Position numbers and translations under genes: made by a program. Below the pieces are notes generated by a model. It was not told the DNA's origin. It saw nothing but the letters and a program-made list of their open reading frames with translations, and did no database searches. Below are positions 32,654 through 40,532 of a DNA stretch of 64,000 nt, one piece after another. The stretch's first letter is position 1; each line of letters starts with the position of its first letter. Origin of the DNA: Chloroflexota bacterium (GTDB lineage Bacteria; Chloroflexota; Anaerolineae; Anaerolineales; Villigracilaceae); contig JACPYX010000009.1 of assembly GCA_016195815.1 (NCBI GenBank), forward strand, positions 1 through 64,000, read 5' to 3'.

Positions 32654-34582
32654 CTACTCTTGCCGTTTCAATGTTATCTTCCGATTTGCCTGGTCGAGAT
32701 CGCGCAGCAAACGCGCGTATTGCATCACCAATTCCTGATAAGAAGCCGCGCGCAGGCCGCCTGCCTGATGGGCCTCCTCCTGCAAAAACCTTAACTGATT
32801 CAAATTTTCGCCAGCCGCCACGCGGCGCAATTTGATGACGCCGCGCAGTAATTCTTCCATCACTTTCTCTTCGAGAGGCTCAACCTTTTCAGCCTGCGCC
32901 AGCAACTCACGCGACAATTCCTGCAGTTGCTCCGGTAACGCATCCACCACAAACTTGTGGTGTTCGCTTTTATCCTGCTCCACTGATTGACGGATCAGCC
33001 CGAACAACATTTGATAATCAGTATACTCGAAATCCTGCACCGTTAAAATCGCCAGGCCGAACTGTTGCAGTTGGCGGTCCAGCCGGTAAAGAAGTTCGGG
33101 CTTACGGAACAAAACACCGATGATGTAAGCCTCGATCTTTGAGCTGGACGATACCGCCACAGCGACCTGCGCGGACTCTTGGGCTTGTTTCTGCCCAACC
33201 GGTCTTGATCGCTTCACGCGCGGACCCTGAACCTGCGCGCCGATTAACGCGCGTTCATCCACCCGCAACATGCGCGCCAATTGCTGACGATATGTATCGC
33301 GTTCCATTGCGCTGGGCAGGTCTTCGATCAGCGGCAGGACCTGCGACGCAATTTGATTCTTGATCTTCGGATCATTGATATTTTGTCCCGCCGTGAGTGT
33401 CTCCATTACATGCGTGACGATGGGGTTGGCATTCTCGATCAAACGCTTCCATTCATTTTTGTCGCGCGCCACGATCTCATCGGGATCCAGGTCGTCAGGC
33501 ATGGATGCCACGCGCAAATCCGCTTGCAGGCGCGCTTCATTTCTGAGCAGGCCGCGCGCATCGAAGCCGAGTTCGCCCTCGTGATCCATGGCGGAACGCG
33601 CAGCTGCGAGCCCGCGCAGAACGGCTTTCTGTCCGGCAGTATCCGGGTCGAGCGCGAGGACGATGCGGCGCGTGAACTTCTTGAGCAAACGTAACTGATC
33701 TTCAGTCAGCGCGGTGCCCATCGGCGAGACGACGTTTTCGTATCCGGCCTGATGCAGCGCAATCACGTCCAGATAACCTTCAACAATCACGGCCTGGTCT
33801 GCGGTGCGAATGGGTTTACGCGCTCGATCCAAGCCATATAGCAAATGGCCTTTGGTGAAGATCGGCGTTTCGGGAGAATTCAAAAATTTGGGAATATCGT
33901 TCGCATCCACGATGCGCGCGCCGAAGCCGGCCATCTTCCCATTTTCATTACGAATCGGAATCATGATGCGGTTGCGGAAGCGGTCGTAAATCCGGGATTC
34001 GGAGTTCGATATTCGGGAATCGGGTTCGCGTTCTGTGGCTAAACCCGCGTCAATCAGGTCTTGCAGAGTGTAGCCGCGTTGGCTGAAATGCTTGAGGGCG
34101 TTGTCGAAGCCTGGAGGCGCGTAGCCCAGGCCAAAAGTCTCGATGGTTGCGTCGCCAAGTCCGCGCTTTTCGCGCAGATAGGTTAATACATCCTTGTTGT
34201 TGAACAGATGTGTACGATAAAAAATAATTGCATCTTCGAGGAGGACGCGCAAATGTTCGTGCGCTTCCTTGACTTCAGGTTTTTCCGCAACGTACGACTC
34301 AACCTTCACGCCTGCACGGTCAGCCAGTGTCTGCAGGGCCTCTTTGAAATCAATCCCGTCTTTCTTCATCACGAACTTGAAAATATCGCCGCCTTCGTTG
34401 CATTCACCGAAACAACGCCATGTGCCGGTCTCAGGCCAGACGACAAAAGCCGGCGTGTTCTTGTTGGCGTGGAAGGGGCAGAAGCCGGTGTAGTTCTTGC
34501 CCGCATGGCGCAATTTGACTCCGGCCTCGGAGACGAGGTCTACAATATCTATGCGGGATTTGATTTCATCAATAGTGGACAT
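32654..34582 (-). CDS. dnaG: DNA primase
   Basis: 642 aa. Zinc-binding domain with C35, H38, C57 and C61 (GFCPFHANK; WRCFGEC). The RNA-polymerase domain covers about 105-370, with YDRFRNRIMIPIRNENGKMA and the TOPRIM region (AVIVEGYLDVIALHQAGYEN; LALDPDTAGQKA). A C-terminal DnaB-binding helical domain follows. It makes the RNA primers for replication. Around residues 186-199 the DNA carries a GATTCGGGAATC-type palindrome that looks inserted in frame. The ATG follows a TATAAT by 8 nt. Confidence 0.96.
   Translation of the reverse strand: MSTIDEIKSRIDIVDLVSEAGVKLRHAGKNYTGFCPFHANKNTPAFVVWPETGTWRCFGECNEGGDIFKFVMKKDGIDFKEALQTLADRAGVKVESYVAEKPEVKEAHEHLRVLLEDAIIFYRTHLFNNKDVLTYLREKRGLGDATIETFGLGYAPPGFDNALKHFSQRGYTLQDLIDAGLATEREPDSRISNSESRIYDRFRNRIMIPIRNENGKMAGFGARIVDANDIPKFLNSPETPIFTKGHLLYGLDRARKPIRTADQAVIVEGYLDVIALHQAGYENVVSPMGTALTEDQLRLLKKFTRRIVLALDPDTAGQKAVLRGLAAARSAMDHEGELGFDARGLLRNEARLQADLRVASMPDDLDPDEIVARDKNEWKRLIENANPIVTHVMETLTAGQNINDPKIKNQIASQVLPLIEDLPSAMERDTYRQQLARMLRVDERALIGAQVQGPRVKRSRPVGQKQAQESAQVAVAVSSSSKIEAYIIGVLFRKPELLYRLDRQLQQFGLAILTVQDFEYTDYQMLFGLIRQSVEQDKSEHHKFVVDALPEQLQELSRELLAQAEKVEPLEEKVMEELLRGVIKLRRVAAGENLNQLRFLQEEAHQAGGLRAASYQELVMQYARLLRDLDQANRKITLKRQE
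33986..34024. repeat. In-frame palindrome inside dnaG
   Basis: GGATTC at the left and GAATCGGG at the right flank a related central motif (TTCGATATTCGG). It adds about ten residues (PDSRISNSES) before the conserved YDRFRNR motif, where other primases have a short loop. The theme is shared with 8562-8594. Confidence 0.55.
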
Positions 34583-34590
34583 GCAATGGA

Positions 34591-34619
34591 ATTATAGACG
34601 CCCTTGAGGGGATTAGCAA
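34591..34619 (-). promoter_or_regulatory. Promoter of dnaG
   Basis: On the minus strand TTGCTA and TATAAT are 17 nt apart, and TATAAT is 8 nt from the ATG, predicting a leaderless dnaG-rpoD transcript. This is one of the few short-gap cases with a recognisable -35. Confidence 0.65.
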
Positions 34620-34627
34620 ATGAAATT

Positions 34628-34660
34628 AAAAAAATGCGGGGCAGCGTATGCCGCCCCGCA
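34628..34660 (-). terminator. Terminator of the Asn/Ser/Ala-rich protein gene
   Basis: TGCGGGGC / GCCCCGCA stem with a 10-nt loop, followed on the minus strand by seven T. Confidence 0.8.
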
Positions 34661-34681
34661 GGGAAGAGATGAAACGTAAAT

Positions 34682-35110
34682 TTACTTTCCGCTCCATAGG
34701 CTGCCGTTGGCGCTTCCCTGACCGCCAAAGATCAGGTCGAGAAACGAGCCACCGTTGGACGTATTCACCGAGCCCTGAGCATTCGCGCTCGCGCCAGCAT
34801 TCGCCAGTCCATGATTGAAGACATCCTGCAGCGCCGTGCTTAAGCCGGCGCCGCCATTTGCCTCAACAGATGCTGAAGCAGAATTTTTCGAATCAGCAGA
34901 GGCGCCGGCGTTTATATCCGTCGAAACTTGAACGTTCGTATTGCTGGTCACGTTCGAAACGGTTTGCGCCGCGAAGTCCGTTACCTGCGCGACCGTCGCT
35001 TCGACTCGTTGAGCGGCTTGCTCGATCTTGCCGCGCACGTTCGCGTTCAAGCCGGCAGTCACAGCCATGCTGAGCGCCAAAGAGAGAAGAACTTGAGCAA
35101 TTGTTTTCAT
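34682..35110 (-). CDS. Secreted Asn/Ser/Ala-rich low-complexity protein
   Basis: 142 aa from the ATG at 35110, with GGAGGT 7 nt upstream. A signal peptide occupies the first ~25 residues (TIAQVLLSLALSMAVTAGLN). A helical stretch to about residue 55 follows (KIEQAAQRVEATVAQV). The remainder is low complexity with many Asn, Ser, Ala and Gly, and no Cys. It recalls secreted matrix or surface fibre proteins. No homologous family is recognised. Its leader (AATTTGGAGGTAGC) closely resembles that of the next gene upstream. Confidence 0.75.
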   Translation of the reverse strand: MKTIAQVLLSLALSMAVTAGLNANVRGKIEQAAQRVEATVAQVTDFAAQTVSNVTSNTNVQVSTDINAGASADSKNSASASVEANGGAGLSTALQDVFNHGLANAGASANAQGSVNTSNGGSFLDLIFGGQGSANGSLWSGK

Positions 35111-35191
35111 TGTAGCTACCTCCAAATTGGTTTCGACCTTTCCGGTCGTTCACCTAGCATAACGAGGCAGGCATCAAAGTGTCACGCACCA

Positions 35192-35229
35192 TTAAGTCAA
35201 AGGCAGCCGCAAGGCTGCCTTTGACTTAA
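35192..35229 (-). terminator. Long perfect hairpin after the small membrane protein gene
   Basis: 17-bp perfect stem TTAAGTCAAAGGCAGCC / GGCTGCCTTTGACTTAA with a GCAA loop on the plus strand. It begins 5 nt after the gene ending at 35234. There is no strong T-run, but the position fits a terminator or RNA-stabilising structure. Confidence 0.65.
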
Positions 35230-35233
35230 CTTA

Positions 35234-35542
35234 TTATCTCTTTGTATTTATCCGAGTTGTCAGCTCGAGCCAGATATGACGCCCGGAATCCCACAGCGGT
35301 GTAAAGACCGATGAGATTTGTTCCCATGCAAGCGATACTTGCTCAGCGCCAGATCGTTCGCCCGACTTCAATTGGGCCATCCAATCCTGGGTCACTGCCG
35401 AAAAATCCGTCTTCACCGACACAAAAAAAGTTTTTGTGTCGTCCCAACTCTTGATCGTTTTTTCATGCGCCTGCGGGTTGAATCCAAGCCACACGCCAAG
35501 CCCAAGCCCCAACACAAATAATACGGCAAATGTTTTGAACAT
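35234..35542 (-). CDS. Small single-span membrane protein
   Basis: 102 aa from the ATG at 35542 with GGAGGTAGC directly upstream. One N-terminal transmembrane helix (FKTFAVLFVLGLGLGVWLGF) is followed by a soluble amphipathic region rich in Trp and Ser. No known family. It shares its ribosome-site leader with the secreted protein gene downstream; the pair lies behind the sigma/DUF5667 operon. Confidence 0.65.
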   Translation of the reverse strand: MFKTFAVLFVLGLGLGVWLGFNPQAHEKTIKSWDDTKTFFVSVKTDFSAVTQDWMAQLKSGERSGAEQVSLAWEQISSVFTPLWDSGRHIWLELTTRINTKR

Positions 35543-35609
35543 GCTACCTCCAATTCGTCTGGGACTACTCAATTTAATAAGACGACAAAGGCAACAAAAT
35601 GTTATGGAG

Positions 35610-36362
35610 CTATGGGTTCAAAATTGGAATCTGAACAGTCGGAGCAACGGCAGGTAAAAGCGATGGGACGATTGCTGGCAAAAGTTGAGGCGCAGGAGTC
35701 GGCGGGACAAGGATCGGATTCGAACTCGAAGGCAAAAGGATATTATCCAGATCGGGGACGGAGACTCCGGCCTTGGATAATTTTTCCTGGTGGGCTTTCA
35801 ACACAGGCAGGATGCGTTCATCGCTCTGCGCGTCCCTCTCGGACTTCAAACGGATCAGCACTTCGTTGTAACCGTTCAACGCCTCGGCTTTGCGCGCCGG
35901 GTCTGCGGCGATGATCGTCAACTCGCCTATGCGTCGGTCAGCCAGACTCAAATCCACCGCGACCCGGTCAGGCGCGACCGCGCGCCAGACACGCTCGCTC
36001 GATAATTTCCATGGATACAAACTTTCTCCCGGTAACGCGCTCTGCGCGAAGGCCGTGCCGGTAATGAAGAACGCGGCCACCAGCACGGCCAAACTGACAG
36101 CCACGCGCCAGGCTGAAGAGAATCCCCACACGCGGCGGCGCGGATGTGCCTGCATGTGCGCGTATAGCTCCGTCCGCGCGCGCGCCTTGAACGCCGGCGA
36201 AGGCTGAATTGCGCGCCCGCGTTCGATCTTCAGCGCGGTTTGCAGAAGCGGCTTCAACTGCGCGGCATGTTCGGGGTGACGCGCCAGGCATTCATCCAGA
36301 GAGGAAGCGCCGCTGGACATTTCCGTCAGGCAGTTATCGAGGATCAAGTCAAAATTATCCAT
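35610..36362 (-). CDS. DUF5667 domain membrane protein, likely regulator of the ECF sigma factor
   Basis: 250 aa from the ATG at 36362, which overlaps the stop of the sigma factor gene by 8 nt. N-terminal helical part (FDLILDNCLTEMSSGASSLD, then ECLARHPEHAAQLKPLL) resembles small anti-sigma domains. One transmembrane helix lies near residue 95 (WRVAVSLAVLVAAFFITGTA). Outside the membrane is a DUF5667 domain (ALPGESLYPWKLSSERVWRA). The C-terminus is Pro-rich. Overlap with the ECF gene and this topology suggest a membrane anti-sigma factor; that is inferred. Confidence 0.82.
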   Translation of the reverse strand: MDNFDLILDNCLTEMSSGASSLDECLARHPEHAAQLKPLLQTALKIERGRAIQPSPAFKARARTELYAHMQAHPRRRVWGFSSAWRVAVSLAVLVAAFFITGTAFAQSALPGESLYPWKLSSERVWRAVAPDRVAVDLSLADRRIGELTIIAADPARKAEALNGYNEVLIRLKSERDAQSDERILPVLKAHQEKLSKAGVSVPDLDNILLPSSSNPILVPPTPAPQLLPAIVPSLLPAVAPTVQIPILNP

Positions 36363-36933
36363 AAGATTTCTCGGTTTCCAAATATTTTGCAAGAGCCTGT
36401 AACGCCCGCATCTGCAAAGCGCGGATGGCGCCCTCGCCCTTGCTCATCTGTCTGGCAATTTCACGAGTGTCCAAACCGGCGATGAACTTCAGGATCAGCA
36501 CCTCTTGTTGGTCCTCGGTCAGAAACTGCAATGCGTCTCGCATGGTCTGCAATTCAAATTTCAATTGAACTTGCTCGTCTACGGCCGGGCTGTCAGCCGA
36601 TAAAGCACCCACCTCGTCGAGCGGAACGGTTTCCTTGCGCGTGCGGTAATGGTCAATCACTTGATTTCTCGCAATCGTATAAAGCCATGCCAGGAAATGA
36701 CTGCTGGGTTTGTAGCGGGAAAGGTTTTCCCAGGCCTTGAGGAAGACTTGAGACGTGAGGTCTTCTGCGGTCTGGTCGTCGCTCACCCGGAAATAGACGT
36801 AGCGATAGACGCGCTGGAAATAAGCGTCGTACAATCGGGCAAACGAGTCTGCATCACCAGATTGTGCTTCATGGACCAGGCGTGCCTCTTCTGGGAGCGG
36901 TGCATTCGAGCGAACGGCTTCACCGGTTTTCAC
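36355..36933 (-). CDS. ECF-type RNA polymerase sigma factor
   Basis: 192 aa, GTG start with GGATGAG upstream. Region 2: DSFARLYDAYFQRVYRYVYF, DQTAEDLTSQVFLKAWENLS and WLYTIARNQVIDHYR. Region 4: LQFLTEDQQEVLILKFIAGL and TREIARQMSKGEGAIRALQM. It redirects RNA polymerase under an unknown stimulus. The overlapping DUF5667 protein is its probable membrane regulator. Confidence 0.92.
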   Translation of the reverse strand: MKTGEAVRSNAPLPEEARLVHEAQSGDADSFARLYDAYFQRVYRYVYFRVSDDQTAEDLTSQVFLKAWENLSRYKPSSHFLAWLYTIARNQVIDHYRTRKETVPLDEVGALSADSPAVDEQVQLKFELQTMRDALQFLTEDQQEVLILKFIAGLDTREIARQMSKGEGAIRALQMRALQALAKYLETEKSYG

Positions 36934-37482
36934 AATGTCTCATCCTTATTAACGATACCATTAAGAATCTGTTATGAAGCCCCTCCTGTTTGAACAGGAA
37001 GGTTTCGGCATAGAAATTTTAATTCATTGATCTTCAGCTTTGAAATATTGATTTAATATACTGGCAATTTGTTGCACAAAAGGTTCAAACATAATATTCC
37101 CATGGAAACAATCTATGGAATGTACAATCAATTTCTTAATTCCCACTTTCTTCCAGCCGTGATCTGTTTCGCCGCCTTCCAGCATCTGTTGGCGGCTCGC
37201 CAGAAACATAACCACTCGGCCATCATACGGCTCCGGCTCATAAGCAATGGAGGCCGCAACGTTTGCCCGTTCAACGCGATCATATACCGCAGAACTCTCC
37301 GAGTAACGAGAACGAATCTCGTTCATTTTCCGCGCCTCTTTGGACTCGTTCAATTTATACTTCCACAGGTTAACGTAATAGCCGATATAAGCGCCCAAGC
37401 CTTGTATCCCGCCGCTCTGCAATGTCTGCATGTGTTTTCGGGCAAGCAACAAGGGATTTAGTTTGTTGGAACTCGTTCCTAG

Positions 37483-38317
37483 AAGTTGTCTCAAAAATGG
37501 TTAGAATGGGTTCAAGCCTGAGATGGGAGCGAACCCATGGATCTCAAAGACGAACAATGGGAAGTGATAAAGCGGTTGATACCAAAGCCAGTGATACGCC
37601 CCGATGGGCGTGGCAGACCCAGAGTGAAAGACCGAGAGATTCTGAACGGCATCCTGTGGATCATGCGAACCGGAGCTTCATGGCGCGACTTGCCAGATCG
37701 GTATCCACCGTACCAAACTTGCCACCGCAGGTTCCAGGAATGGGTGCGAGCAGGAGTGTTTGAACAGATGTTGCGAGCGCTGGCCAAGGATGTCAAGGAG
37801 CGTGGCAAGCTGGATTTGACGGAATGTTTCATCGATGGCACCTTTGTCATCGCAAAAAAGGGGGCCGCGGGGTGGGAAAAACCAAGCGGGGCAAGGGCAG
37901 CAAACTCATGGCAGTGGCAGATAGCACTGGTCTTCCTATCGCCATATGCGTTGAAAGTGCTTCGCCGCATGAAGTCCGACTGGTCGAAAGAACGCTCGAA
38001 CATCGCTTCACGAAGGAGCGCCCAAGAAAACTGATTGGAGATCGGGCTTACGACAGCGACCCCTTGGACGAGAGACTGCGCAAACAAGGTATCGAACTGA
38101 TCGCACCCCACAAGACCAACCGCAAGAAATCCCCCACCCAGGACGGTAGACCTCTGCGGCGCTATCGAAATCGCTGGAAGATTGAGCGCCTGTTCGCCTG
38201 GCTCCAAAACTTTCGGAGGATACAGACCCGTCATGAATATATCCTTGAAAATTATCTCGCTTTCGTTTTGTTAGGCTGCATGGTTATTTTCCTCAGATCC
38301 TGTTTTTGAGACAACTT
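37483..38317 (+). mobile_element. IS5-family insertion sequence (835 bp)
   Basis: Perfect 15-bp terminal inverted repeats AAGTTGTCTCAAAAA / TTTTTGAGACAACTT, bounded by CTAG duplications. It holds one transposase gene split into two overlapping frames. Size, CTAG-type target and frameshifted DDE transposase fit the IS5 family (IS427-like group). It is inserted in the thioesterase part of the NRPS-like gene. Confidence 0.92.
37537..38309 (+). CDS. IS5-family DDE transposase, made by frameshift
   Basis: Frame A starts at 37537 ([18 protein letters not shown]) with the first catalytic Asp in CFIDGTFV, and runs out of the conserved sequence after about 110 codons. Frame B carries on from about 37860 to 38309, with GDRAYDSD (second Asp) and [18 protein letters not shown] (Glu). 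The frames meet at AAAAAAGGGGG (37854-37864), a classical slippery run for -1 frameshifting in IS elements. The product cuts and joins the IS ends. It may be active, since ends and duplications are intact. Confidence 0.88.
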
Positions 38318-40532
38318 CTAGTTTCATTTCAGCTAAATAGGTATCGAGCATTCCGACCAAGGCGATCTTCTCACTCTGGCGAAGAAGCCTTTGCGCCATT
38401 TCATAAGCCACTAATCCACCGCTGGATTCGCCTAGAAAATAATAGGGACCTTCCGGTTGAATCTTTCTGATTTCCACCAAACAATCGAGGGCGATTTCCT
38501 CGATGGTGGCTTTGATCTCTTCACCGGCTTCAAAACCGCGCGAGCGGATGAAATATACCGGCTGGTCACTCGATAAATAACGGAGTAGACGATGGAATCG
38601 AATCGGGTTGCCGCCCTTGCCGCCAATACAGAAAAGCGGCTTTCCATCACCACCGGTTCTGATCGAAATGGCGATGGACTCGGGATCGAAATAGATTTCG
38701 TTCCGCAGGAGTTCGGCTTGCTGACGTATAGTCGAAGCGCGGGAAATGATCGCTACCGGCATTTTTCGAGCAAACGCTTCTTCAATGGACAGCATCAGGC
38801 GAACGGCCAGCAGCGAATCGCCGCCAACATCGAAAAAGTTATCTTTAACACCGATCTGTTTTATTTTGAAAGTCTCCTGCCAAATAGCAGTCAACCGACG
38901 CTCGACATCGTCCGTTGGTCGATCTTCCTCTTGCAGTGCGCGTTCAAAGTCAACAGCTGGCAAGGCCTTTTTATCCACTTTACCATTAATATTAAGCGGC
39001 AATGCATCCAGAAAAACAAAGAAGGTTGGAATCATATAGGCTGGCAATTTTTTTCCAGACCTTTGCGAAACGCGGACGGATCGCACGGCACAAAAGGTTT
39101 GACAACTAAATAAGCAACTAATTGTTTTTGAGCGGGATCATGACGCGCAGGAATTGCGACCACGACCGCTTGTCGCACGCTATGCAGATCATAAATGGCT
39201 TGCTCTATCTCGGTTAAGTCAACTCTATACGCACGGATTTTGACAATATTATCCTTGCGCCCCAAATGTTCCAGTTGCCCGTTCGGGAGGAGCCGCCCAA
39301 GGTCGTTGGAATAATAGATGCGTTTCGATGGATCGTTTGGGTCGGCATGATAGACCGCATCGGTCATCTCGGGCTTGTTCCAATACCCGTATGGAAGATA
39401 TTTGCTGCGAATGGCAATTTCGCCCACCTCGCCTTGCGGCAGGGAATGGCGTTCCTCATCCACGATGAGAATCTCCTTGCCAGGCAACGGAAGCCCCAGG
39501 GAAATCGTTTCCTGAGGAATATCGCTATCGTAACGGACGAAGTTGACGCTAAGGAGGGTTGCCTCACTCATCGCAAACGCACAGCCCAAAACCGTCCTCT
39601 CCGAGAACAAAGACTGCCATATGCGGATATCCTCTGCCTGTATCGTTTCACTACCGGTCAACAAAATCCTCAAATGCGGAAAATGACGCCAGGTGTTTTC
39701 AAGCACACCCATGAACGAGCGCAACAGGCTGGAGGACACCTGCAAAATAGTGATCCGTTTTTCCTCCACAAAGGCGGCGAATGCCAGCATATTCATGCGC
39801 CTGAGATCAACAGGATACAGGGTCCCACCGCACAGCAACGTGGGAAACAGAGGCGAGACCGACCAAGAAAAACTGCATGAAAAAGGAAGGGGCTGTTTGT
39901 CATGCGGGTTCATACAATATAGATTGATAACGGTTATTAAGAAATGATTTAAGCTGTGGTGAGTATAAACCACGCCTTTAGGTCGCCCGATCGAACCAGA
40001 TGTGTAATAGACTGCCATGAGATTTTCAGGGGATCGGCGAACAAAAATCTTTCCGTCGTTCCCCTTCAACGCATCCATTTCGATAATCGAAACAGATTGA
40101 TCCGCAATACTACGCGCCAAAGCAGAGTTGTTTGAATTGCTGACGATCAAGCGCGCTCCAAAATCGGCAAGCATGTTCGCCAGCATTTCAGGCGGGTTAA
40201 CAAGATCCAAGACCGAATAAATCTTCCCCGCTTTTAAAACCGCCAGAACAGCAATGACCTGTGAGAGTCCCTGCTCTACCAGAATAGCAACAGGCTCTTC
40301 TTTGTCCCCCATCCGCTCAAGGATGTAATTCGCCAGTTGATTCGTTAAACGATCCAATTCGCGATAGGAAATTTTCCGGCCATCCGCCTCAAGCGCAATT
40401 CGGTCCGCATAACGTTCGTATGCCTCCTGAAGCAGCTCCTGCGTCGAACATCCGGCTTTCTCAAATGGGAACGGCTGATAACCATCGGGGATCGGTACAA
40501 TCGATTTTGGATTGACAGGAACAGACATATCT

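Larger units (their letters stand above)
37479..38321. repeat. Target-site duplication CTAG flanking the IS
   Basis: CTAG at 37479-37482 and again at 38318-38321, immediately outside the inverted ends. One copy is needed to restore the host gene frame, which proves the 4-bp duplication. Confidence 0.85.
37024..40528 (-). pseudogene. NRPS-like adenylation-carrier-thioesterase gene, broken by an IS element and a frameshift
   Basis: One gene in three pieces, starting at the ATG at 40528. Adenylation domain at about 40400-39070 (AVYYTSGSIGRPKGVVYTHH; YYSNDLGRLLPNGQLEHLGR). A run of seven A on the coding strand at 39048-39054 shifts the frame; eight would restore LEKKLPAYMIP. Carrier domain with NFFDVGGDSLLAVRL at about 38800. 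Thioesterase with GESSGGLVAYEM, interrupted by the IS at 38317-37483. Removing the IS and one CTAG joins LAEMKL to GTSSNKLNPLLL in frame, giving about 888 aa once the A is restored. There is no condensation domain. The FDxS Asp that binds an amino group reads FSWS, so a non-amino acid substrate is likely. It begins 4 nt after glyQS. Confidence 0.88.
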
